Shown: positions 38,101-46,394, counted from the stretch's first letter. The stretch is DNA of 64,000 nt from CATQHP01 sp965214915 (GCA_965214915.1 CBDCCP010000001.1:1674001-1738000), one strand, 5' to 3'. Notes: generated by a model from the sequence alone, not told the origin. A program made the numbers and translations.

Positions 38101-38883
38101 CACCAACGAAACCTGCGCTCCCCCCGAACGGCCCAGATCGGCGTTCGCCGTGGTGGTCACCACGCGGAACTCCTGGATCGAGTCCAGTGTATTGCGCAGC
38201 ACGCTGGTGAAGGGCAGGCGTCCGTTCTGGTCGTTGACGTCGACGCCGTCGAGCGTCACGTTCGATTGGTCGCTCTGGGCGCCGTTCACCGTGCCGTTGC
38301 GGATGTCCCCGGCCCGCCGGGCGTCCAGCGGGTCGGCGCTGAGGAAGGTGACCCCCGCCTGCAGCGAGAGCAGACCGGCCGGATTGCGCGCGTTGAGCGG
38401 CAACTGACGAATCGGCTTCGTGCCGAACGAGTTGCCCACCGACGCATCGGTGGTGTTCAATTGCGCGGCGTCGGCGGAGATGGTGACCGTCTCCGTAACG
38501 GCCGCCACGCTCTCGAAGACGACCGGAAAAGTCGTGTTCGTGTTGACGCGCACCTCCAAACCCTCGGCGACGACATCGGCGAAGCCCTCGCTCTGCGCCA
38601 GCAGAATATAAACGCCGGGCGGCAGCAGAGCGAAATGGTAACGCCCCGCGGAGTCCGACTCGGCAGTCCTCTCCAAGCCGTTCTCGATGTTCGAAACGGT
38701 AATCTCGGCGCCGGGCACGACGCCTCCGGTGGCGTCGGTGACCAACCCGCTGAGGTTGCTCGCCCCGGACTGGGCCCAAAGCGCCGGCGCCGACAGCGCA
38801 AGCAAACTCGTTGCCAGCAACGCGGCGCGGCTCCGCAGCGGCCGGCAGGCCTGGAACAAAAATTTCCACCCCTGTTTACGCAT
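35131..38883 (-). CDS. TonB-dependent receptor, Oar-like, intact copy
   Basis: Outer-membrane transporter of 1250 residues from ATG 38883; GTG 38898 aligns better with the start of the paralogue and is a fair alternative. Signal peptide SRAALLATSLLALSAPALWAQ, regulatory-like beta-sandwich SGLVTDATGGVVPGAEITVS, plug with NLTLDGVDVND-like strands, and a long barrel ending PPRVLQFGIRYEF. The barrel has periplasmic-turn repeats typical of the acidobacterial receptors. Substrate unknown. The cobalamin-binding-protein gene lies 125 bp upstream on the same strand, which could mean joint uptake, but the receptor is not of BtuB size. It is a tandem paralogue of the interrupted gene at 29547-34537. A conserved AT-rich leader (38925-38970) with ATCCTGTAAAG and TTTTGTAAAG is shared with that copy. 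Confidence 0.93.
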   Translation of the reverse strand: MRKQGWKFLFQACRPLRSRAALLATSLLALSAPALWAQSGASNLSGLVTDATGGVVPGAEITVSNIENGLERTAESDSAGRYHFALLPPGVYILLAQSEGFADVVAEGLEVRVNTNTTFPVVFESVAAVTETVTISADAAQLNTTDASVGNSFGTKPIRQLPLNARNPAGLLSLQAGVTFLSADPLDARRAGDIRNGTVNGAQSDQSNVTLDGVDVNDQNGRLPFTSVLRNTLDSIQEFRVVTTTANADLGRSGGAQVSLVTKSGSNEIHGSLYEFHRNTATAANDFFNNSAGVERAKLIRNVFGGSVGGPIKQDRAFYFFNYEGRRDASEGSAVRTVPTDSMRNGFVKYRTVGGGVQELDPAFIRAEIDPLNTGPNAATLDYFRAFPAPNDSTVGDGLNTAGYRFTASTPLIWNTYISKVDWNADRNGAHRMFVRLNFQNDSIGGTPQFPGQPPNRETQDTSRGVAFGYTGLLGSGVVSTFRYGFTGQKIDLTGVQTGARVSLGDSLIDNLEGTTTPLNTYLPAHTVAEDVSVMRGPHTLQFGGVFRSIRNRRLNFGAGYHFAKQAAWAMDDAPAIFDGPLPAAPANPGIYRETMATALGIINLFEANYNYDLDGNALPAADPTSRTYGKEELELYFQDTWRVRPGLTVTAGLRWSLIPPVREVNGLQVSIVPHLSDYIALRQQLAESGRPTREAGPIGYVAADSAQGGPLWDTHAKNFSPRIAVAFSPQIRDGFLGKLFGGPGKTSVRAGAGLFYSVFGMGMMQMLDRNAFGLASRVTKQDFTVAAAPRFSGLSDVPAGGLLPPPPGGPGTPSPRGLTWSQGADSRVLPPYSINPTFSVARELGGGFLLEVGYVGRLGRKLLTNDTAVAQYANFKDPASGQYLLDALRELESMSRDGRPTQSVGPVAFWENVYSGAATPELTATQRVYDVLRNTGSDTGTAVYYLDYTCSPFCSDLGAGAFMNPQFWGFDALRSFGTSTYHSMQASLRKAFSKGFQFDFNYTLSKSRDLVSVGSRRSLGDRFGQIPSDTYWSAFSVINSWDRESQRAVSDFDMRHQMNANWVAELPFGRGKPLLAGMGPAGQALLGGWQVSGLWRYTSGLPLSVLNGLAWPTCWCYQHFAEVTGPIPEQTNTKNARLIGGGTGPNVFNDPASALSSFRQVVVGGIGERNNLRGDGIFSIDLALGKRFQLPFENHSVQFRAEAFNLTNSVRFNADAWETLSLAFTGAFGNYSRTMTPPRVLQFGIRYEF

Positions 38884-39008
38884 GTGCTTACCATGCACCC
38901 GCAATCGCGCTTTTGGCATTATTTTGTCCTTTGACTTTACAAAATCTTTACAGGATTATCCACAATTATCTGTCCGTACCGCGCATCCGCCGGCGACGGG
39001 CGTCCGTC

Positions 39009-39962
39009 CTATGAAAGAACCGCCCGAACCCAACCGCGGCCCTCGCGCCCGAACGAGAACATCTCCGGATGCAGTATCTCCGCCAGAATTTCAAGCGATT
39101 CCACCAACCGCGGACCGGGCCGGTTGAAAAACCGATTGCCGTCGGTGAGAAAGACCCGTCCGGCGCGAACGGCCCGTAATGCGCGCCAACCCGGCCGGGC
39201 TTCGAGCAGAGCGAGGTCTTGCCGCGCGCGCTCGATGTCGAAGCCGCAGAGGCTGAGAACGATCGCGTCCGGATCGGCCGCGGCCAACTCCTCGTATTCG
39301 AGCCGGGGCGAATGCATGCCGGCCTTGCCGAACAGGCTGCGGCCGCCGGCCATGCGCGTCAACTCGGGCATCCAGTTCCCCCAGGCCATCAACGGATCCG
39401 CCCATTCGATCCCCGCAACTCCGGGGGGCCGCGCGATCGCGCGGGTCTTCGCCTCCACCGCCGCCATGCGGTCCTGCGACTCCGCGATGAGTTTCACGCC
39501 GGCCTCGGTGTCCCCCAAGGCCGACGCGACGCGCATGAAATCGGCCCACACGTCGGCAAGCGAGTTCGGCTGCAGAGAAACGATCGCCGCCTCGCAGCCG
39601 GCGGCTTGCGCCGCGGCGGCCTCGACATCGCGCAAGCTCACCGCGCAGACGGCGCACTGCGTCTGGGTGACGATGTGCGTCGGCCGCAACTCGCGCAGTT
39701 TTTCCGGGAAGACCCTATAGACCCCCAGCGCGTCGGCAACGACCGATTCGGCGAGAAGCGATTTGACGCGCTCGTCGATCTCGCGGCTCGCGCCGTTGAC
39801 AGCGAACCGCGGCGCGGTAACGACCGGCAACTCGGCCACGTCGGGCGGGAAATCGCACTCATGCGACCGTCCGACCATGCGCTCGCGGAAGCCCAGCGCG
39901 CAAACGATCTCCGTGGCGCTGGCCAGCAAAGGAAGAATGCGCAACTCGCCCGCCGCGGACAT
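39009..39962 (-). CDS. btuF: Cobalamin/vitamin B12-binding protein, BtuF-like
   Basis: 317-residue protein of the class III periplasmic binding fold. LRILPLLASATEIVCALGF, MVGRSHECDFPPDV and VTQTQCAVCAVSLRDVE are typical of the branch annotated as cobalamin-binding protein. WADPLMAWGNWMPELTRMAGG and FNRPGPRLVESLEILAEILH close the protein. No signal peptide is visible at ATG 39962, so it may be cytoplasmic or start elsewhere; many relatives share this feature. A TAAAAT -10 lies 6 bases upstream. The 3' third of the gene is duplicated at 34666-34941. Confidence 0.85.
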   Translation of the reverse strand: MSAAGELRILPLLASATEIVCALGFRERMVGRSHECDFPPDVAELPVVTAPRFAVNGASREIDERVKSLLAESVVADALGVYRVFPEKLRELRPTHIVTQTQCAVCAVSLRDVEAAAAQAAGCEAAIVSLQPNSLADVWADFMRVASALGDTEAGVKLIAESQDRMAAVEAKTRAIARPPGVAGIEWADPLMAWGNWMPELTRMAGGRSLFGKAGMHSPRLEYEELAAADPDAIVLSLCGFDIERARQDLALLEARPGWRALRAVRAGRVFLTDGNRFFNRPGPRLVESLEILAEILHPEMFSFGREGRGWVRAVLS

Positions 39963-39968
39963 GCCTCG

Positions 39969-39974
39969 ATTTTA
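39969..39974 (-). promoter_or_regulatory. Putative -10 hexamer TAAAAT, 6 bases before ATG 39962
   Basis: TAAAAT on the minus strand immediately ahead of the btuF-like gene start. It would give a leaderless or nearly leaderless transcript. Confidence 0.4.
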
Positions 39975-40005
39975 GACCCGGAAATGCGCGCTCTCAATCG
40001 ACGGG

Positions 40006-40323
40006 TTATCTGACCGCCTGAACTTTGAGATGCAGCCCCTCGCGCTCCTGAAGTCGACCGATGATTTCGAACAGATTATGGGCCTGGGGGTTGCCTTTCG
40101 GGCCGAACATGCGCATCAGGCTCTTCGGCGATTTGTCGGTCAACCCGCCGAGTTCCTGAAAACCGATCGTCGCGTTGATGTAATCGCGCAGCACGGCCTT
40201 GCCGGTGTCGATGTCTCCGGCAAGCAGGCATTCGACCCCTTCCGTGAGCAGCGCCTCGCGGAAAGCGGGCTCGCGTTCGATCCGCGCTCGGATAGTCTCT
40301 TTGAAGTCTCGCGTCAAAGACAT
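40006..40323 (-). CDS. Antitoxin of a Gp49-like toxin module
   Basis: 105-residue DNA-binding antitoxin from ATG 40323. Start SLTRDFKETIRARIEREPAF, then LLAGDIDTGKAVLRDYINAT, LGGLTDKSPKSLMRMFGPKG and a C-terminal helix (LFEIIGRLQEREGL) are the family pattern of antitoxins paired with phage Gp49-like RelE toxins. Lies 4 bases after the toxin stop. Because the toxin gene is frameshifted, one open frame now joins the toxin N-terminus to this protein (218 residues, from 40662), but the usual start remains usable. Confidence 0.82.
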   Translation of the reverse strand: MSLTRDFKETIRARIEREPAFREALLTEGVECLLAGDIDTGKAVLRDYINATIGFQELGGLTDKSPKSLMRMFGPKGNPQAHNLFEIIGRLQEREGLHLKVQAVR

Positions 40324-40327
40324 GGTT

Positions 40328-40662
40328 CTATATCTCTCCTCGATTGCGTCGCTTGTACTCTCGCCAAAGGTTCCGAGCGGCTTCAATATCTTTCTGTTGG
40401 CGCTTTTTCGTTCCGCCGCCAAGAAGAACGACCGGTTCATTCCAGTCTTTCCCGAAATAGAAACGGTAGCCGGGCCGAAGTCTATCCGGCATTCGAAGAC
40501 TCCGCCTCCGACACCCTTGACGTTGGAGAAGTTTCCTTGCTCCATCCGAACCAAGGCCGTCGCCACCTTGACCGCCGCATGTGGACTGAGGCTGTCGAAC
40601 CATTCGACGTAAGGGCTGTGACCCTTGGCATCAATGTACTCCCTGATTTCGATTATCGGCAA
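40328..40662 (-). pseudogene. Phage Gp49-like (RelE/HigB-type) toxin, frameshifted
   Basis: Toxin of the module, normally about 110 residues. The first part, PIIEIREYIDAKGHSPYVEW to CRIDFGP, is in one frame. The second, GYRFYFGKDWNEPVVLLGGG, TKKRQQKDIEAARNLW and EYKRRNRGEI, is in another. One base is missing at about 40470-40472, where CCCGGC would need to be CCCGGGC. Repairing it gives a complete toxin ending 4 bases before the antitoxin start. As read, the toxin is inactive and continues into the antitoxin frame. Confidence 0.82.
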
Positions 40663-40795
40663 TTGGTAACGAATATGCTACCAAAAGGCAGATACTTGCG
40701 GCAAGCTCTTATCCCGTGGCGATTCGTCCCGCGGACTACTCCGCAGTCTCGGTGATGCGGTTGGCTGTGGACTTGCCGGCGCCGACCGCTCTCCT

Positions 40796-42796
40796 TTATT
40801 CCAGTTCCCGCAGCAAGGCTTCCGCCTCGGCCGTACCCGGGCGCCGCTCCAGAACGCTCCGCAAAACCGCGGCCGCTTCCAGCCGCTGCCCCAGGCCGAT
40901 CAAGGCCCGGGCCTCGAGCAGCGGCGCCTCCGCGCGCTCGAGGTCGGCTTCCTTCGCCGCGCGCGCCCACTGCAAGACCTGACGCATGTCCCCCGCCTGC
41001 GCGTAATACATCGCCAAGTTCAAGTTCGCGCCGTAGTCCGTAGGATCGGCCCGCACGGCGCGGCGAAATGCCAATAAGCCGTTGGCCGACATCCCGCCCT
41101 GCATGTAGAGCGAGCCGAGATTCATGTGCAGTTGCGCCGAGTCCGCGCCCAGCTTGCGGGCCTGCTCCAACTCGTCGATCGCTTCGCGCGAGCGCCCGGC
41201 CGCGGCGAGCAGCGCTCCCAGGTTCTCGTGCAGATTGGCGCTCTCGGGCGCAACCTCCAGCCCGCGGCGGTAAGCGGTCTCCGCCGCGCCGAGGTCGCCG
41301 GCCGCGAAGCGCGCCGACCCCAGCAAGTCCAACGCCGCCGCATCGTCGGGGAAGACGGCCAACGAAGCTTCGAGCATCGCCGCCGCTTCGCCGGTTTCCT
41401 CCCGAGCCAGCAGTCGGCCCGCCAGGTTCACGCGGGCGTCCGCCTGATTCGGGCGAATCGCCAGCGACCGCCGCAGCAACCGCTCGGCCCGCTCGCTCTC
41501 GCCGCTCTGCAAGAGCGCCGCGGCGAAGTTGTTGAGCAACCCCGGCGTCTCGACGCCGCGGGCCGCCGCCTCCTCGAACATGGCGATCGCCGGCCCCGGC
41601 AAATTGCGTTCCGCGAACGACGCGCCGAGCTCGACGAAGTCCCGCCGGGGCGCCGCGAGCAGCCATCTGCCGCTGAAGGGCAGATTCCCCGGCTTTTCGT
41701 CCCGGGGCCGATAAATCTCGGCCGCCCGCGTCTCGCCGCGATAAACCGCGACGACCCTGCCGCCTTCGTCCAGCAGAAAGCTGGTCGGAATCGCCAGCGG
41801 CCGCCGCCGGTCGAACAGATTTTCGTTCAGCACCGTGTAAGCGTTGACCGTAGCGTCGTCGGCAAACAACACCGGGAACGGTAGAGCGAGCTCCGCGGCG
41901 AACGCGCGCACTTTCGCCCGCTCGGCCGGATCGTCCACCGAGACCGCAACGATGGCGATCCCGGCCGCGGCGAACTCCCGCGCATGCTCGGCGAATTCCC
42001 GCAACTCGCTACGGCAAGGCGGACACCAGGTCGCCCAAAAGTTCAGCAGCGTCTTCGAGCCGGCCAGATCTTCCAAGGCAATCCGCCCGTCGAGCGACTC
42101 CAGGCGGAACGCCGGCGCCGGAACCGGTTCGGCCAATACAGTCCCCGCGCCCGCCGATAAATCAGCCGCCGACGAGTCAGCCGCAGGCCGCCGCACGGGC
42201 CGGGTTCGTTTCCCGGCCGTCACGCGGTCTTTTCCTTCGACAATCGACAGCAACCCGGCGGCGGGCACGTCCGAAAATTCCTGCACCGTCCCCGCAGGCC
42301 AACGGACGCGCAGTTTCCGCACGCTCTCGCCGGCCGCGAGCCCGAAACCCGGCCGCCGCGAACGCTGCGACAGAAAACCGGCGCCTGAAACCGCCTCGCG
42401 CATCAGGGTCCTGCGCTCGGTTTCGACCCACACCCGCGCGCCGACCGCATCGCGGTTCGACTTCCGGCCCTGCAAGCGCACTTCGACCCGGCGGCCGCCC
42501 CTGACCGGACCGTCGTTGCGGAAGGCGCGCAAGCCGACGCCGTTGCGGTTTTTCAGGATCAAATCGAGGTCGCCGTCGAAATCGAGATCCAGCGGAACGA
42601 ACGCGCGGCCGTCCGCCTTCAGATCGAGACCGCTGACGAACGAAATGTCGTCGAACGTCCCGTCCCCCCGGTTGCGGTAGCAAACGTTGCGCTCGCGCCC
42701 GCTCCACGAGCCGTCCGCGCGCACCAGCAGGTTGATCGCCCGCCAAGCCCCGTCGTAAGTCTTCGACCCGCTTTCTTCCTGCGGGCTGTGCGACAC
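40796..42796 (-). CDS. ASPIC/UnbV - thioredoxin-like (TlpA) - TPR part of a split secreted protein
   Basis: C-terminal half of a very large exported protein. From GTG 42796 it has the last FG-GAP-like repeat (NRGDGTFDDISFVSGLDL), the ASPIC/UnbV domain (RLQGRKSNRDAVGARVWVET and VRWPAGTVQEFSDVPAAGLL), a redoxin domain with the active site FWATWCPPCRSELREF (CxxC), and about ten TPR units to the end. It is in the same frame as the upstream part, separated only by a TGA at 42818-42820 and seven sense codons (SFFWRQV). Thiol-disulfide or redox-sensing work at the cell surface is plausible but unproven. It could be translated separately by reinitiation, or the TGA may be an error or a lesion. Confidence 0.82.
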   Translation of the reverse strand: MSHSPQEESGSKTYDGAWRAINLLVRADGSWSGRERNVCYRNRGDGTFDDISFVSGLDLKADGRAFVPLDLDFDGDLDLILKNRNGVGLRAFRNDGPVRGGRRVEVRLQGRKSNRDAVGARVWVETERRTLMREAVSGAGFLSQRSRRPGFGLAAGESVRKLRVRWPAGTVQEFSDVPAAGLLSIVEGKDRVTAGKRTRPVRRPAADSSAADLSAGAGTVLAEPVPAPAFRLESLDGRIALEDLAGSKTLLNFWATWCPPCRSELREFAEHAREFAAAGIAIVAVSVDDPAERAKVRAFAAELALPFPVLFADDATVNAYTVLNENLFDRRRPLAIPTSFLLDEGGRVVAVYRGETRAAEIYRPRDEKPGNLPFSGRWLLAAPRRDFVELGASFAERNLPGPAIAMFEEAAARGVETPGLLNNFAAALLQSGESERAERLLRRSLAIRPNQADARVNLAGRLLAREETGEAAAMLEASLAVFPDDAAALDLLGSARFAAGDLGAAETAYRRGLEVAPESANLHENLGALLAAAGRSREAIDELEQARKLGADSAQLHMNLGSLYMQGGMSANGLLAFRRAVRADPTDYGANLNLAMYYAQAGDMRQVLQWARAAKEADLERAEAPLLEARALIGLGQRLEAAAVLRSVLERRPGTAEAEALLRELE

Positions 42797-42817
42797 GACC
42801 TGCCGCCAGAAGAAACT

Positions 42818-42820
42818 TCA
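42818..42820 (-). other. In-frame TGA between the two halves of the FG-GAP/ASPIC protein
   Basis: Both halves share one frame. Only this TGA interrupts GERLDDL and SFFWRQVVSHSPQ, which together read as a normal linker of the family. One base change (for example from CGA or GGA) explains it. Selenocysteine insertion is possible in principle, but no selenocysteine genes are nearby and no functional cysteine is expected here. Confidence 0.8.
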
Positions 42821-44455
42821 AAGGTCGTCGAGCCGTTCGCCCGTGAGATAGCCGTTCTGGACGAACAAATCGAGCAGGCCGTCGTTGTCGAGATCGACGA
42901 AATCCGCCGCCCAGCCCCAACGGCCCATCGTCACCCCGGCTTCCTCGCTCACGTCGGCGAACGCGCCGTCGCCGTTATTGCGAAACAGCGAATTCCCGCG
43001 CGCTTGGCGCTGGAACTTTCGCCGCGTATCGTCCGCGGCCGCGACGCCGGCGAACCGCTCGGCGAAAGTCAGTCTCTGGCCGGCCGACGACCACATGTTG
43101 GCCGTGTGCAAGTCGAGGTCGCCGTCGTTGTCGTAATCGCCCCAAGCCGCGGACATGCCGGCCGCCAGGTCTTCGACGCCCGCCGCGGCGGCGACGTCGG
43201 TAAACGTCCCGTCGCCGTTATTGCGGTAGAGGTTGTTGCGCCCGAAATCGTTGGCGACGTAGAGATCCGGGTCGCCGTCGTTGTCGTAGTCGCCCCAGGC
43301 CGGAGCAAAGCTGAATCGGTCGTTGTTCTGCATCAGCCCGGCGGCCGCGGTCGCCTCCTCGAACTTGCCGTCGCCGCGGTTGCGGAAGAGCAGATTCGGA
43401 GGGCCGTTCGTCGCGTCGTAATAAGGCGTGGGCGCGGCGTACTCGGCGCCGGCCTGCCAGAAGTCGTAGGCGCAGACGTAAAGGTCGAGGTCGCCGTCGT
43501 TGTCGTAGTCGGCCAACGCGGCGCCGGTGAACATCCCCGCGCGGTCTTCCGGCGGACGCAGCCCCGCTTCCCGGTCGAAGGCGAATTCCCCGCCGCCGCC
43601 GTTGCGGAACAGCATCGGCTCGGAACCGATCAGGATCAGATCTTGATCGCCGTCGTTGTCCACGTCGGCGAACAGGCTCATCGAAGTCTCGTCGAGCACG
43701 GCGAGCGCTTCCGGCGTCGCGTCGCTGAACGTGCCGTCGCCGTTGTTGCGGTACAGCCGATTGGGCAGTCCGGAGGGCTGGCCGATATAGAGGTCCTCGA
43801 GCCCGTCGCCGTCCGCATCGCCGATAGAGACGCCCTGGTGGCCGTAAACCGACACCCCGATTGCGGCGTCGAGCTTGCCCCGCCAGTAATCCGTATCCCG
43901 CGAAAGCTGGGACTGGAAAGACGGGATGCCGCCGAAGGTTTCCTCCGTGATTTCGGTGAAGCGGAAGCGGCTTGCTGCGACCCGGCGCAGCTTGCCGAGC
44001 GCCGCCCCGGCCAACGTCCATTCTCCTCCGGCCGCCTCGTTCGGCGGCGCCCATTGCATCTGCAGCGGCCCCAGCAGGGAAAGCAGCCCGTCCGGCCCCC
44101 GTCCGCCCAACTCCAGGCGAACGTCGATGAGCGCCAGGCCGTCCGTCCGGCGCGTGCCCACGATCTTGAACTCGGCCAAGTCGATCGAATCGAAGCTCTC
44201 CGCCGCTTCCCGCAAGAAGTCCGGCGCGGCGCGGCTTTCTGTGGCGCCGGTCACCGCCTGCGCAATCGCCCTGAGCTCGGCGTCGATGGCCTGAAAATCC
44301 CGCTCGCCGATCCACTCGTCCCGCTCGGCGTCGACCTTCTCCAAGATACGGTCGATCGAGCGTTGGGAATCGAAGACCGCGTCGACGCTGTACTCGGGCG
44401 CCTGCGCGCCCGCAACCGCGGCGCACAACAAACAGATTGCTGCCGGGCGAAGCAT
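42818..44455 (-). CDS. Secreted FG-GAP/VCBS repeat protein, N-terminal part of a split gene
   Basis: 545 residues from ATG 44455, with signal peptide LRPAAICLLCAAVAGAQA. Residues 20-180 form a helical and mixed domain. From residue 205 there are seven FG-GAP/VCBS-type calcium-binding repeats, seen as IGDADGDGLEDLYIG, DVDNDGDQDLILIG, DYDNDGDLDLYVC, DYDNDGDPDLYVAND, DYDNDGDLDLHTAN and DLDNDGLLDLFVQNGY. The reading then meets TGA after GERLDDL, although homologous sequence continues in frame. These repeats normally fold into a beta-propeller used in extracellular binding. GATACT lies 10 bases before the ATG. Confidence 0.85.
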   Translation of the reverse strand: MLRPAAICLLCAAVAGAQAPEYSVDAVFDSQRSIDRILEKVDAERDEWIGERDFQAIDAELRAIAQAVTGATESRAAPDFLREAAESFDSIDLAEFKIVGTRRTDGLALIDVRLELGGRGPDGLLSLLGPLQMQWAPPNEAAGGEWTLAGAALGKLRRVAASRFRFTEITEETFGGIPSFQSQLSRDTDYWRGKLDAAIGVSVYGHQGVSIGDADGDGLEDLYIGQPSGLPNRLYRNNGDGTFSDATPEALAVLDETSMSLFADVDNDGDQDLILIGSEPMLFRNGGGGEFAFDREAGLRPPEDRAGMFTGAALADYDNDGDLDLYVCAYDFWQAGAEYAAPTPYYDATNGPPNLLFRNRGDGKFEEATAAAGLMQNNDRFSFAPAWGDYDNDGDPDLYVANDFGRNNLYRNNGDGTFTDVAAAAGVEDLAAGMSAAWGDYDNDGDLDLHTANMWSSAGQRLTFAERFAGVAAADDTRRKFQRQARGNSLFRNNGDGAFADVSEEAGVTMGRWGWAADFVDLDNDGLLDLFVQNGYLTGERLDDL

Positions 44456-44514
44456 CGGCGCCCCCAGTATCGCAACTCCGCCGGCGCGGGCCGCGGGTCA
44501 TGGGTTTTCGCCGC

Positions 44515-44562
44515 GCCGGTCAAGCGCCGCACGACCCGCTGCGCGCATTGTGCGTTCAGCGC
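44515..44562. repeat. Partial copy of the argR 3' end
   Basis: GCCGGTCAAGCGCCGCA then GACCCGCTGCGCGC matches 46490-46523 at the end of argR, with weaker similarity to 44562. On the minus strand it still encodes AQRVVRRLTG, compared with AQRVLRRLTG in ArgR. With the true argR end it brackets the AT-richer membrane-protein gene as direct repeats 1975 bp apart. Confidence 0.75.
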
Positions 44563-46385
44563 GTCACATCCAAAATTCCCTGGGCCGTATGCCATTCCCC
44601 TTGCGCGTCCGCCTCGCGCGCGCATGAAATTGCGAGGCGGATCGGGGGAAAATCTTTCGGCAGTCGCACGGCGCAGAATCCGCTTTCGTCAACTGAGCAC
44701 CAGTTCACCGACGCGCCGGTGGCGTAAGTGTGAAAACCGTCATTGCCGAGACGCCGCTTCCACTCCCAATAAACATCGATCGCCTTCCCCGCAAACTCTT
44801 CGACTTGAACCGAAACTTCTTCGCCCGCCCTAACGGTTTCAGGCTGAAATCGTATCTGCACAACGTTTTCGGAGAAAACAGTCTGGCGCGGCGGCGGCTC
44901 GATGGACTCGACTTGGCCTTCCTTGAACGTAAAACAAAAATCGTAACCCAAGGGGGAGGGGATGCCGATAACCTTGCGGCGGGCTACGGATAGGGTCGGG
45001 TTATCGTATGCCAACTGAATCATGAACGGAAGCGTCCAGTCGGTTTCAGTATAGGGGTCATCGTCGAAATATATCCTCGATCCATCAGGAAAATCAGGGT
45101 GAACTCGCTGTAAATATGAGATGATTTTCCAGGATTTTTCATAATAATAGAAACCTGGGATTTCATTTGATCCGGATAGATGAATCGGTGTCAGCACTGT
45201 GGCCAGAGCTAAGAAAGGAACGCTCCACAAAGCCATGAGAATTCGGTTTCTGCTGCGCCCCGGTTCGATTGAAGATATTTTGGTCCATATGGCGAACAGT
45301 CTTGCAGTCGCGCGAGCGATGGCGGAGCCCAGAAACAGTGCGCAGCCCAACGCAGGAAGATAAAAAACGAAGCCTCCTCGAAGCGGAATAAAAGCCGCAG
45401 GCAACAAGGTTGCGATGACGAAGCAGACGCCGAACATGAGCTCCTTGGAGCGAGTCAAACAAGCGATAGATCCTGCAGCCCCGATCAGGACGAGCGTGCC
45501 GGTCTCGTCAAGGGTCAAGTGCAGCCACCGAGGCAAATAATGCTGCAGGGCGGCTGCAAACACACCGAAAGAAAAATCCGGACTGTAAAGCGAATTCGCG
45601 CTGAAAGCCTCCGATGTCGTTTTGACCGCGGCATAAGCCGCCGTCAGGATCGCGAGACCTGCAATCGCAAGAAAGTGCGGCTTGAACAAACTCCCGAAAA
45701 CATTCCGGATACGAAATTGATCCGAATGATAGAAAAGCTCATATAAAATAAGGACAACAGGAAACATAACAGCCATTTCCTTCGATCCGAGAGCACATCC
45801 GTAGAGAATCAATATACAGGAAATACGTTTTATATTGAAGCTTCCTTCAGTTGATCGAGAATTTACGTATATCTGAAAAGCGCTGACAAAAAATCCGAAA
45901 CACAGGATATCGTAAATAGTTCCTGTGCTATGGTACAGCTCGATAAGAGAAGCGTTGTAGCTAAGCAGGAACGCCGCTGTCAGCGCGGCATGGCGCGAGC
46001 CGGAGAGAGTTCGAACAAGCCTGTACGCCAGCGCCAAGTTTGCTCCCATGAGAGCGAATGCCGCGGCGCGGAACGGAAATGGATCGAAACCGAATACGGC
46101 ATACATCAGCCGGTAAAACAGACCGCCGACCGGTCTGTAGTCTCCGGTGACGACAGTGAGGGATTGCTGCAAGATCTCGAAGATAGAAACATGGAAATAG
46201 CCGTGCAGATGAACAAGGTTCAGCGCATCGTCGTGCGTAAAAAAGGCTTTCAAGCCGATGCTTGCAAGCCAGAAAAAGTAGCAGATGCAAAAAGCCGGAC
46301 CGAATATGTCGATCCATTTTCCCGCGCCTCCGAAAACCGATTTCAATCCTCTTGCAGGCAAGTCGTTTCTCTCTTGGCAATCCAC
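44556..46385 (-). CDS. Polytopic membrane protein, probable GT-C-type glycosyltransferase
   Basis: 609 residues from GTG 46385. About ten hydrophobic segments occupy residues 25-430 (for example IFGPAFCICYFFWLASIGL, AAAFALMGANLALAYRLV, LILYGCALGSKEMAVMFPVV, GFVFYLPALGCALFLGSAIA). The first periplasmic loop has FTHDDALNLVH, resembling the acidic DD/DE motif of PMT/ArnT-like transferases. A soluble beta-rich domain of about 150 residues follows (FSENVVQIRFQPETVRAGEE). It probably transfers a sugar from a lipid carrier to a surface molecule, but no family is matched with certainty. The gene is clearly AT-richer than its neighbours and is flanked by copies of the argR end, so horizontal acquisition is likely. 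A run of eight C lies just upstream of the GTG. Confidence 0.65.
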   Translation of the reverse strand: MDCQERNDLPARGLKSVFGGAGKWIDIFGPAFCICYFFWLASIGLKAFFTHDDALNLVHLHGYFHVSIFEILQQSLTVVTGDYRPVGGLFYRLMYAVFGFDPFPFRAAAFALMGANLALAYRLVRTLSGSRHAALTAAFLLSYNASLIELYHSTGTIYDILCFGFFVSAFQIYVNSRSTEGSFNIKRISCILILYGCALGSKEMAVMFPVVLILYELFYHSDQFRIRNVFGSLFKPHFLAIAGLAILTAAYAAVKTTSEAFSANSLYSPDFSFGVFAAALQHYLPRWLHLTLDETGTLVLIGAAGSIACLTRSKELMFGVCFVIATLLPAAFIPLRGGFVFYLPALGCALFLGSAIARATARLFAIWTKISSIEPGRSRNRILMALWSVPFLALATVLTPIHLSGSNEIPGFYYYEKSWKIISYLQRVHPDFPDGSRIYFDDDPYTETDWTLPFMIQLAYDNPTLSVARRKVIGIPSPLGYDFCFTFKEGQVESIEPPPRQTVFSENVVQIRFQPETVRAGEEVSVQVEEFAGKAIDVYWEWKRRLGNDGFHTYATGASVNWCSVDESGFCAVRLPKDFPPIRLAISCAREADAQGEWHTAQGILDVTR

Positions 46386-46394
46386 ACCGGAAGA

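Noticed and set aside
42818..42820. UGA as a selenocysteine codon
   Set aside because: No SECIS-like stem was evident just downstream, no selenocysteine genes are in the window, and the linker has no expected redox residue. A point lesion or error is simpler.
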